Shown: positions 1 to 12,400 of the stretch, one piece after another
How positions within the stretch are numbered: the stretch's first letter is position 1
Layout of the letters: the number at the start of each line of letters is the position of its first letter
Origin: Salvelinus alpinus
Taxonomy: Eukaryota > Chordata > Actinopteri > Salmoniformes > Salmonidae
Reading direction: 5' to 3'
DNA length: 64,000 bases
NCBI RefSeq assembly: GCF_045679555.1
Contig: NC_092092.1
Location: forward strand, 15,891,591 to 15,955,590
Position numbers and translations under genes: made by a program
Notes under the pieces: generated by a model
What the model saw: the letters and a program-made list of their open reading frames with translations, nothing else
Told to the model about the DNA's origin: nothing
Databases searched by the model: none

Positions 1-88
1 GGGACCAACTTCATATTAATGCCCATGATTTTGGAATGAGATGTTTGACGAGCAGGTGTCCACATACTTTTGGTCAAGTAGTGTATTT
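1..88. mobile_element. Terminal fragment of a salmonid DNA transposon
   Basis: The first bases, including the stretch 'ccacatacttttggtcaa' near 60-78, match from memory one end of a very common salmonid Tc1-like DNA transposon, whose inverted repeat reads the complement of this string. The rest of the element would lie left of the window. It lies in a memo1 intron, downstream of exon 7. The exact family is uncertain. Confidence 0.55.
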
Positions 89-323
89 TACATATGTTAT
101 TGCAGGTGTAGCGAAACGTTTATGTTCCTAGCTTCAACAGTGCAGTAAATACTTAACAATATAAGCAAATCCCAAAAAACAGAAGAGAACGGAATTAAGA
201 AATATAGAAATATTAGAACAAGCAATGTCAGAGTCCGGGAATATATAAAAACAGATATGATGGTGTGTATAGACATCTTTCATGTTACTGCCTAGAAAGA
301 CCTGAATATCACAATGTGTTTAC

Positions 324-400
324 CATTTTATCAAGGTGTTCAATCGATCTGTGGATCTCTCCTTGAGCCTCGTCATAGTACGTGTAACGGAACCGTTGAC
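324..400 (-). CDS. memo1: memo1 coding exon 7
   Basis: Encodes [20 protein letters not shown] and then HLDKM (77 nt). Acceptor is CCCACAG at 402-401, donor GTAAAC at 323-322. The first codon (GGT) is completed by the last G of exon 6 at 6386. The acceptor and the first ten exon bases (391-400) are also the first unit of the 34-bp array that follows. Confidence 0.93.
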
Positions 401-3400
401 CTGTGGGAAGGAGGTAAACATATTAACCGTTGGCCTGTGGGAAAGAGGTAAACATATTAACCTTTGACCTGTGGGAAGGAGGTAGACATATTAACCTTTG
501 ACCTGTGGGAAGGAGGTAAACATATTAACCTTTGACCTGTGGGAAGGAGGTAAACATATTAACCGTTGACCTGTGGGAAGGAGGTAAACATATTAACCGT
601 TGACCTGTGGGAAGGAGGTAGACATATTAACCTTTGACCTGTGGGAAAGAGGTAAACATATTAACCCTTGACCTGTGGGAAAGAGGTAAACATATTAACC
701 TTTGACCTGTGGGAAAGAGGTAAACATATTAACCTTTGACCTGTGGGAAGGAGGTAGACATATTAACCTTTGACCTGTGGGAAGGAGGTAAACATATTAA
801 CCTTTGACCTGTGGGAAGGAGGTAGACATATTAACCGTTGGCCTGTGGGAAGGAGGTAAACAAATTAACCTTTGACCTGTGGGAAGGAGGTAGACATATT
901 AACCGTTGGCCTGTGGGAAGGAGGTAAACATATTAACCTTTGACCTGTGGGAAGGAGGTAGACATATTAACCGTTGGCCTGTGGGAAGGAGGTAAACATA
1001 TTAACCTTTGACCTGTGGGAAGGAGGTAGACATATTAACCGTTGGCCTGTGGGAAGGAGGTAGACATATTAACCGTTGACCTGTGGGAAAGAGGTAAACA
1101 TATTAACCGTTGACCTGTGGGAAGGAGGTAGACATATTAACCTTTGACCTGTGGGAAGGAGGTAAACATATTAACCGTTGACCTGTGGGAAAGAGGTAAA
1201 CATATTAACCGTTGACCTGTGGGAAGGAGGTAAACATATTAACCGTTGACCTGTGGGAAGGAGGTAAACATATTAACCTTTGACCTGTGGGAAGGAGGTA
1301 GACATATTAACCTTTGACCTGTGGGAAGGAGGTAAACATATTAACCTTTGACCTGTGGGAAGGAGGTAAACATATTAACCTTTGACCTGTGGGAAAGAGG
1401 TAGACATATTAACCGTTGGCCTGTGGGAAGGAGGTAAACATATTAACCTTTGACCTGTGGGAAGGAGGTAAACATATTAACCGTTGGCCTGTGGGAAGGA
1501 GGTAAACAAATTAACCTTTGACCTGTGGGAAAGAGGTAAACATATTAACCGTTGACCTGTGGGAAGGAGGTAGACATATTAACCTTTGACCTGTGGGAAA
1601 GAGGTAAACATATTAACCTTTGGCCTGTGGGAAGGAGGTAGACATATTAACCTTTGACCTGTGGGAAGGAGGTAGACATATTAACCTTTGACCTGTGGGA
1701 AGGAGGTAAACATATTAACCTTTGACCTGTGGGAAAGAGGTAAACATATTAACCCTTGACCTGTGGGAAGGAGGTAAACATATTAACCCTTGACCTGTGG
1801 GAAAGAGGTAAACATATTAACCGTTGGCCTGTGGGAAGGAGGTAAACATATTAACCTTTGACCTGTGGGAAAGAGGTAAACATATTAACCCTTGACCTGT
1901 GGGAAAGAGGTAAACATATTAACCCTTGACCTGTGGGAAGGAGGTAAACATATTAACCCTTGACCTGTGGGAAAGAGGTAAACATATTAACCGTTGGCCT
2001 GTGGGAAGGAGGTAAACATATTAACCTTTGACCTGTGGGAAGGAGGTAAACATATTAACCCTTGACCTGTGGGAAAGAGGTAAACATATTAACCCTTGAC
2101 CTGTGGGAAGGAGGTAGACAAATTAACCTTTGACCTGTGGGAAGGAGGTAGACAAATTAACCGTTGGCCTGTGGGAAGGAGGTAAACATATTAACCTTTG
2201 ACCTGTGGGAAGGAGGTAGACAAATTAACCGTTGACCTGTGGGAAGGAGGTAAACATATTAACCTTTGACCTGTGGGAAAGAGGTAAACATATTAACCTT
2301 TGACCTGTGGGAAGGAGGTAAACATATTAACCCTTAAATCATACATTTTCATCACTAATTGTGTATAAAATGGGAAATTACAAGGTTGACAAATGTTGAC
2401 GTCTAAAATAGCATTTTAGAATGATGAATTTACTAATGTTTAAAACTTTTAGGAACACTTGAAAAATATGCAGGTGGTTGAGTTGCCCATTAAAGGAATG
2501 ATATTTAGTCAAAGGTGGCTATTATGGACAACGGAGGACTATAGTTATGGGATTGGTTAGTCTGTCATATCCATATTAGTATTTACTGTCTGTTATCTTC
2601 AAAATCTTTCACAATATTATTCAGTACATTTTACTTGTACTAAGCATTTAAAACTGTAATTAATTTACATATACAGTGAGCTCCAAAAGTGAAGTAGTGA
2701 CATGTGTAGTTTTGTCCCTGTCCTCCAGCACTTTAGATTGGAAATGATACAATGACGGCGAGGTTACAGTGCAGACTGTCAGCTTTAATCAGAGGGTATT
2801 TTCATCCACATCGGGTGAAGCATTTACAATTTACAGGACTTATTGTACATGGGTACACCCCCATTTTAAGGGACCAACAGTATTATGACTACCTTTTGGA
2901 TGCTTTTGCTGGTTGTTTTGGTTGTTTTCAGATTATGTTGTGCCCAATAGAAATGAATGGTAAATAATGTATTATTTACCCCAGGAAGAGTAGCTGCCGC
3001 CTTGGCAGGAACTAATGGGGATCCATAATAAATACAAATATAAATAAGAATAGAATACATTTATAAACACTTCTACATTAATGTGGATGCTACCATGATT
3101 ACAGATAATCCTGAATCAGTCGTGAATAATAAAATGGGTGAGAAAGTTAGACGCACAAATATCACAGAGCAAAACAATGCTAACCTCTGTTGTTATTGTG
3201 AGAGGTTAGCAAAACAATGCTAACCTCTGTTGTTATTGTGAGAGGTTAGCAAAACAATGCTAACCTCTCTTGTTATTGTGAGAGGTTAGCAAAACAATGC
3301 TAACCTCTGTTGTTATTGTGAGAGTTTAGCAAAACAATGCTAACCTCTGTTGTTATTGTGAGAGGTTAGCAAAACAATGCTAACCTCTGTTATTATTGTG

Positions 3401-6400
3401 AGAGGTTAGCAAAACAATGCTAACCTCTGTTGTTATTGTGAGAGGTTAGCAAAACAATGCTAACCTCTGTTGTTATTGTGAGAGGTTAGCAAAACAATGC
3501 TAACCTCTGTTGTTATTGTGAGAGGTTAGCAAAACAATGCTAACCTCTGTTGTTATTGTGAGAGGTTAGCAAAACAATGCTAACCTCTGTTGTTATTGTG
3601 AGAGGTTAGCAAAACAATGCTAACCTCTGTTGTTATTGTGAGAGGTTAGCAAAACAATGCTAACCTCTGTTGTTATTGTGAGAGTTTAGCAAAACAATGC
3701 TAACCTCTGTTGTTATTGTGAGAGGTTAGCAAAACAATGCTAACCTCTGTTGTTATTGTGAGAGGTTAGCAAAACAATGCTAACCTCTGTTGTTATTGTG
3801 AGAGTTTAGCAAAACAATGCTAACCTCTGTTGTTATTGTGAGAGGTTAGCATATCTTGGAAGTATGATATGTTTGTCATTTTCTCACCCATCATTTAACT
3901 AGGCCAATCTTCCATCATAAGCAACTGAAGCACAAATTATATGAAATTTGCAACACGAAATGAGTTTACCCTAAATTGGGCAACTCAACCGGCTGGTCAT
4001 TTTAAGTCATACAAATAACAATTATTTATGCCCTATACTGAGGCTAAATACAAGTATTCAAAAACTAAATCTGATATTTTTTGGGGTGAGTGACAGTTAA
4101 GACAGAATCATTGTTTCCTTATAGAACCCCTTTCACACGTTTGTCCTGAACCAAACTAACCTGGCTTTTCTTTCCCTCATCCTGAACCAAACTAACCTGG
4201 CTTTTCTTTCCCCTCATCCTGAACCAAACTAACCTGGCTTTTCTTTCCCTCATCCTGAACCAAACTAACCTGGCTTTTCTTTCCCTCATCCTGAACCAAA
4301 CTAACCTGGCTTTTCTTTCCCTCATCCTGAACCAAACTAACCTGGCTTTTCTTTTCCCTCATCCTGAACCAAACTAACCTGGCTTTACTTTCCCCTCATC
4401 CTGAACCAAACTAACCTGGCTTTTCTTTCCCTCATCCTGAACCAAATTAACCTGGCTTTTCTTTCCCTCATCCTGAACCAAACTAACCTGGCTTTTCTTT
4501 CCCTCATCCTGAACCAAACTAACCTGGCTTTTCTTTCCCCTCATCCTGAACCAAACTAACCTGGCTTTTCTTTCCCCTCATCCTGAACCAAACTAACCTG
4601 GCTTTTCTTTCCCTCATCCTGAACCAAACTAACCTGGCTTTTCTTTCCCCTCATCCTGAACCAAACTAACCTGGCTTTTCTTTCCCTCATCCTGAACCAA
4701 ACTAACCTGGCTTTTCTTTCCCTCATCCTGAACCAAACTAACCTGGCTTTTCTTTCCCTCATCCTGAACCAAACTAACCTGGCTTTTCTTTTCCCTCATC
4801 CTGAACCAAACTAACCTGGCTTTACTTTCCCCTCATCCTGAACCAAACTAACCTGGCTTTTCTTTCCCTCATCCTGAACCAAATTAACCTGGCTTTTCTT
4901 TCCCTCATCCTGAACCAAACTAACCTGGCTTTTCTTTCCCTCATCCTGAACCAAACTAACCTGGCTTTTCTTTTCCCTCATCCTGAACCAAACTAACCTG
5001 GCTTTTCTTTCCACTTGTCCTGAACCAAACTAACCTGGCTTTTCTTTCCCTCATCCTGAACCAAACTAACCTGGCTTTTCTTTCCCTCATCCTGAACCAA
5101 ACTAACCTGGCTTTTCTTTCCCTCATCCTGAACCAAACTAACCTGGCTTTTCTTTTCCCTCATCCTGAACCAAACTAACCTGGCTTTTCTTTCCCTCATC
5201 CTGAACCAAACTAACCTGGCTTTTCTTTCCCTCATCCTGAACCAAACTAACCTGGCTTTTCTTTCCCCTCATCCTGAACCAAACTAACCTGGCTTTTCTT
5301 TCCCTCATCCTGAACCAAACTAACCTGGCTTTTCTTTCCCTCATCCTGAACCAAACTAACCTGGCTTTACTTTCCCCTCATCCTGAACCAAACTAACCTG
5401 GCTTTTCTTTCCCTCATCCTGAACCAAAGTAACCTGGCTTTACTTTCCCCTCATCCTGAACCAAACTAACCTGGCTTTTCTTTTCCCTTCATCCTGAACC
5501 AAACTAACCTGGCTTTTCTTTCCCTCATCCTGAACCAAACTAACCTGGCTTTTCTTTCCCTCATCCTGAACCAAAGTAACCTGGCTTTACTTTCCCCTCA
5601 TCCTGAACCAAACTAACCTGGCTTTTCTTTTCCCTTCATCCTGAACCAAACTAACCTGGCTTTTCTTTCCCTCATCCTGAACCAAACTAACCTGGCTTTT
5701 CTTTCCCCTCATCCTGAACCAAACTAACCTGGCTTTTCTTTCCCTCATCCTGAACCAAACTAACCTGGCTTTTCTTTCCCTCATCCTGAACCAAACTAAC
5801 CTGGCTTTTCTTTCCCTCATCCTGAACCAAACTAACCTGGCTTTTCTTTCCCTCATCCTGAACCAAAGTAACCTGGCTTTTCTTTCCCTCATCCTGAACC
5901 AAAGTAACCTGGCTTTTCTTTCCCTCATCCTGAACCAAACTAACCTGGCTTTTCTTTCCCTCATCCTGAACCAAACTAACCTGGCTTTTCTTTCCCTCAT
6001 CCTGAACCAAACTAACCTGGCTTTACTTTACCCTCATCCTGAACCAAACTAACCTGGCTTTTCTTTTCCCTTCATCCTGAACCAAACTAACCTGGCTTTT
6101 CTTTCCCTCATCCTGAACCAAACTAACCTGGCATTTCTTTCCCTCATCCTGAACCAAACTAACCTGGCTTTTCTTTCCCTCATCCTGAACCAAAGTAACC
6201 TGGCTTTTCTTTCCCTCATCCTGAACCAAACTAACCTGGCTTTTCTTTCCCTCATCCTGAACCAAACTAACCTGGCTTTTCTTTCCAGCAACTACAGTGG
6301 AAGGATGTATAACCAGACTAGCTCAACTCAGTAGTGTGAACAGGGTATAATATATTGATCTTTACCAGTCCTGTTCTGTACGTACCCCAGTGGCAGAAGT

Positions 6401-9400
6401 CCGAGGAGATGATGAACAAGTTAGAGGGATCAGCCAGATACCTGCTGAGCAGTTTCCCATAATCCTGTTCTTTAGACTCACTGAGGGCTCCCACCAGCAC
6501 CGGGACAATGCTGAGCTCATCTTTATGACTGCAGTAGGAAAGGGAGACAACACATTACAAGTCTGTACGGGTGTGGTGCACTGGGGACAGTTACCTGACC
6601 GAGATGGTAGAAGCCTTTACAGAGACTGAACACGTGTAACCCAACCCGATTAAAAAGAAGGTGCGGGTGTTAACCCAACCCGATCAAAAAGAAGGTGCGG
6701 GTGTTAACCCAACCCGATCAAAAAGAAGGTGCGGGTGTTAACCCAACCCGATCAAAAAGAAGGTGCGGGTGTTAACCCAACCCGATCAAAAAGAAGGTGC
6801 GGGTGTTAACCCAACCCGATCAAAAAGAAGGTGCGGGTGTTAACCCAACCCGATCAAAAAGAAGGTGCGGGTGTTAACCCAACCCGATCAAAAGGTGCGG
6901 GTGTTAACCCAACCCGATCAAAAGGTGCGGGTGTTAACCCAACCCGATCAAAAGGTGCGGGTGTTAACCCAACCCGATCAAAAGGTGCGGGTGTTAACCC
7001 AACCCGATCAAAAGGTGCGGGTGTTAACCCAACCCGATCAAAAGGTGCGGGTGTTAACCCAACCCGATCAAAAGGTGCGGGTGTTAACCCAACCCGATCA
7101 AAAGGTGCGGGTGTTAACCCAACCCGATCAAAAGGTGCGGGTGTTAACCCAACCCGATCAAAAGGTGCGGGTGTTAACCCAACCCGATCAAAAGGTGCGG
7201 GTGTTAACCCAACCCGATCAAAAGGTGCGGGTGTTAACCCAACCCGATCAAAAGGTGCGGGTGTTAACCCAACCCGATCAAAAGGTGCGGGTGTTAACCC
7301 AACCCGATCAAAAGGTGCGGGTGTTAACCCAACCCGATCAAAAGGTGCGGGTGTTAACCCAACCCGATCAAAAGGTGCGGGTGTTAACCCAACCCGATCA
7401 AAAGGTGCGGGTGTTAACCCAACCCGATCAAAAGGTGCGGGTGTTAACCCAACCCGATCAAAAGGTGCGGGTGTTAACCCAACCCGATCAAAAGGTGCGG
7501 GTGTTAACCCAACCCGATCAAAAGGTGCGGGTGTTAACCCAACCCGATTAAAAGGTGCGGGTGTTAACCCAACCCGATTAAAAGGTGCGGGTGTTAACCC
7601 AACCCGATTAAAAGGTGCGGGTGTTAACCCAACCCGATTAAAAGGTGCGGGTGTTAACCCAACCCGATTAAAAGGTGCGGGTGTTAACCCAACCCGATTA
7701 AAAGGTGCGGGTGTTAACCCAACCCGATCAAAAGGTGCGGGTGTTAACCCAACCCGATCAAAAGGTGCGGGTGTTAACCCAACTCGATTAAAAGGTGCGG
7801 GTGTTAACCCAACCCGATTAAAAGGTGCGGGTGTTAACCCAACCTGATTAAAAGGTACGGGTGTTAACCCAACCCGATTAAAAGGTGTGGGTGTTAACCC
7901 AACCTGATTAAAAGGTGCGGGTATTAACCCAACCTGATTAAAAGGTGCGGGTGTTAACCCAACCTGATTAAAAGGTGCGGGTGTTAACCCAACCTGATTA
8001 AAAGGTGTGGGTGTTTATTGAGAGGGTCCATTAATTGAGCATGCAGGCTTTACTTAGATTAGATTCTTGATTCATAATGAATCTCCATTAGTGACAGCTA
8101 GTTTTAGTGGGGTCCGACATAGTAAACAACCAATCATTAGTAAACAATCATAAACCATAGTAATGATGCAAACCATCCTGGGGCTGAGGGAGACAGAACT
8201 ACACAAAATGTCAAGGCAAACCCACAGATCTACTCCATTTGTCATGAGGTCCTGCTGGCTCCCACAACAGGCCAGGTCTGTATAGTGCCTCTCTTACTGT
8301 ACTCTCCACTGATGGATGGCTTGTGACGAACCAAGCAGACAACCCTGACAGACATGTACTCTGTCTTACCTCTCCATGGCTTTAGCTGTGTAAGGCAGGT
8401 GCATTTCAATGCTGTGCTCATCCTCGTCTGTCTGAAGACTCATCCTCTCAAACATCCCAGTCTTCCAGAGCTCAGCATAGACTACAGAGGGAGAGAGGGG
8501 TGAGGATTCAATATACAGAGGTCAACATAGACTAGAGAGGGAGAGAGGGGTGAGGATTCAATATACAGAGGTCAACATAGACTACAGAGGGAGGTGAGGA
8601 TTCAATATACAGAGGTCAACATAGACTAGAGAGGGAGGTGAGGATTCAATATACAGAGGTCAACATAGACTACAGAGGGAGGTGAGGATTCAATATACAG
8701 AGGTCAACATAGACTACAGAGGGAGAGAGGGGTGAGGATTCAATATACAGAGGTCAACATAGACTACAGAGGGAGGTGAGGATTTAATATACAGAGGTCA
8801 ACATAGACTAGAGGGGGGGAGAGGGGTGAGGATTCAATATACAGAGGTCAACATAGACTACAGAGGGAGGTGAGGATTCAATATACAGAGGTCAACATAG
8901 ACTAGAGGGGGAGGTGAGGATTCAATATACAGAGGTCAACATAGACTAGAGAGGGAGAGAGGATTCAATATACAGAGGTCAACATAGACTAGAGAGGGGT
9001 GAGGATTCAATATACAGAGGTCAACATAGACTACAGAGGGAGGTGAGGATTCAATATACAGAGGTCAACATAGACTAGAGAGGGGTGAGGATTCAATATA
9101 CAGAGGTCAACATAGACTAGAGGGAGGTGAGGATTCAATATACAGAGGTCAACATAGACTACAGAGGGAGAGAGGGGTGAGGATTCAATATACAGAGGTC
9201 AACATAGACTACAGAGGGAGTTGAGGATTCAATATACAGAGGTCAACATAGACTACAGAGGGAGGTGAGGATTCAATATACAGAGGTCAACATAGACTAC
9301 AGAGGGAGGTGAGGATTCAATATACAGAGGTCAACATAGACTACAGAGGGAGGTGAGGATTTAATATACAGAGGTCAACATAGACTAGAGAGGGAGGTGA

Positions 9401-12400
9401 GGATTCAATATACAGAGGTCAACATAGACTAGAGAGGGAGGTGAGGATTCAATATACAGAGGTCAACATAGACTAGAGAGGGAGGTGAGGATTCAATATA
9501 CAGAGGTCAACATAGACTAGAGGGGGGGAGAGGATTCAATATACAGAGGTCAACATAGACTAGAGAGAGGGGTGAGGATTCAATATACAGAGGTCAACAT
9601 AGACTACAGAGGGAGGTGAGGATTTAATATACAGAGGTCAACATAGACTACAGAGGGAGGTGAGGATTCAATATACAGAGGTCAACATAGACTAGAGAGA
9701 GGGGTGAGGATTCAATATACAGAGGTCAACATAGACTAGAGAGGGAGGTGAGGATTCAATATACAGAGGTCAACATAGACTAGAGAGGGAGGTGAGGATT
9801 CAATATACAGAGGTCAACATAGACTAGAGAGGGAGGTAGGGATTCAATATACAGAGGTCAACATAGACTACAGAGGGAGGTGAGGATTCAATATACAGAG
9901 GTCAACATAGACTAGAGGGAGGTGAGGATTCAATATACAGAGGTCAACATAGACTACAGAGGGAGTTGAGGATTCAATATACAGAGGTCAACATAGACTA
10001 CAGAGGGAGGTGAGGATTCAATATACAGAGGTCAACATAGACTACAGAGGGAGGTGAGGATTCAATATACAGAGGTCAACATAGACTACAGAGGGAGATG
10101 AGGATTCAATATACAGAGGTCAACATAGACTAGAGGGAGGTGAGGATTCAATATACAGAGGTCAACATAGACTAGAGGGAGGGGTGAGGATTCAATATAC
10201 AGAGGTCAACATAGACTAGAGAGGGAAGTGAGGATTTAATATACAGAGGTCAACATAGACTAGAGAGGGAGGTGAGGATTCAATATACAGAGGTCAACAT
10301 AGACTAGAGAGGGAGGTGAGGATTCAATATACAGAGGTCAACATAGACTAGAGAGGGAGGTGAGGATTTAATATACAGAGGTCAACATAGACTAGAGAGG
10401 GAGGTGAGGATTTAATATACAGAGGTCAACATAGACTAGAGAGGGAGGTGAGGATTCAATATACAGAGGTCAACATAGACTAGAGAGAGGGGTGAGGATT
10501 CAATATACAGAGGTCAACATAGACTAGAGAGGGAGGTGAGGATTTAATATACAGAGGTCAACATAGACTAGAGAGGGAGGTGAGGATTTAATATACAGAG
10601 GTCAACATAGACTAGAGAGGGAGGTGAGGATTTAATATACAGAGGTCAACATAGACTAGAGAGGGAGGTGAGGATTTAATATACAGAGGTCAACATAGAC
10701 TAGAGAGGGAGGTGAGGATTTAATATACAGAGGTCAACATAGACTAGAGAGGGAGGTGAGGATTTAATATACAGAGGTCAACATAGACTAGAGAGGGAGG
10801 TGAGGATTCAATATACAGAGGTCAACATAGACTAGAGAGGGAGGTGAGGATTCAATATACAGAGGTCAACATAGACTAGAGAGGGAGGTGAGGATTCAAT
10901 ATACAGAGGTCAACATAGACTAGAGAGGGAGGTGAGGATTCAATATACAGAGGTCAACATAGACTAGAGAGGGAGGTGAGGATTCAATATACAGAGGTCA
11001 ACATAGACTAGAGAGGGAGGTGAGGATTCAATATACAGAGGTCAACATAGACTAGAGAGGGAGGTGAGGATTCAATATACAGAGGTCAACATAGACTAGA
11101 GAGAGAGGTGAGGATTCAATATACAGAGGTCAACATAGACTAGAGAGGGAGGTGAGGATTCAATATACAGAGGTCAACATAGACTAGAGAGGGAGGTGAG
11201 GATTCAATATACAGAGGTCAACATAGACTACAGAGGGAGGTGAGGATTCAATATACAGAGGTCAACATAGACTAGAGAGGGAGGTGAGGATTCAATATAC
11301 AGAGGTCAACATAGACTAGAGGGAGGGGTGAGGATTCAATATACAGAGGTCAACATAGACTAGAGAGGGAGGTGAGGATTTAATATACAGAGGTCAACAT
11401 AGACTAGAGAGGGAGGTGAGGATTCAATATACAGAGGTCAACATAGACTAGAGAGGGGGTGAGGATTCAATATACAGAGGTCAACATAGACTAGAGAGGG
11501 AGGTGAGGATTCAATATACAGAGGTCAACATAGACTAGAGAGGGAGGTGAGGATTTAATATACAGAGGTCAACATAGACTAGAGAGGGAGGTGAGGATTC
11601 AATATACAGAGGTCAACATAGACTAGAGAGGGAGGTGAGGATTCAATATACAAGAGGGAGGTGAGGATTTAATATACAGAGGTCAACATAGACTAGAGAG
11701 GGAGGTGAGGATTTAATATACAGAGGTCAACATAGACTAGAGAGGGGTGAGGATTCAATATACAGAGGTCAACATAGACTAGAGAGAGGGGTGAGGATTC
11801 AATATACAGAGGTCAACATAGACTAGAGAGGGAGGTGAGGATTTAATATACAGAGGTCAACATAGACTAGAGAGGGAGGTGAGGATTTAATATACAGAGG
11901 TCAACATAGACTAGAGAGGGAGGTGAGGATTTAATATACAGAGGTCAACATAGACTAGAGAGGGAGGTGAGGATTTAATATACAGAGGTCAACATAGACT
12001 AGAGAGGGAGGTGAGGATTCAATATACAGAGGTCAACATAGACTAGAGAGGGAGGTGAGGATTTAATATACAGAGGTCAACATAGACTAGAGAGAGGGGT
12101 GAGGATTCAATATACAGAGGTCAACATAGACTAGAGAGGGAGGTGAGGATTTAATATACAGAGGTCAACATAGACTAGAGAGGGAGGTGAGGATTCAATA
12201 TACAGAGGTCAACATAGACTAGAGAGGGAGGTGAGGATTTAATATACAGAGGTCAACATAGACTAGAGAGGGAGGTGAGGATTTAATATACAGAGGTCAA
12301 CATAGACTAGAGAGGGAGGTGAGGATTTAATATACAGAGGTCAACATAGACTAGAGAGGGAGGTGAGGATTCAATATACAGAGGTCAACATAGACTAGAG

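Noticed and set aside
3170-3850. CRISPR-like array (palindromic repeats at regular spacing)
   Set aside because: The spacers are identical, the organism is a vertebrate and no cas genes exist; it is a minisatellite.
6831-7847. A 338-codon plus-strand open frame with a ten-residue repeat
   Set aside because: It is the translation of a 30-bp minisatellite inside memo1 intron 5; several frames are open and no promoter, splice or family evidence exists.
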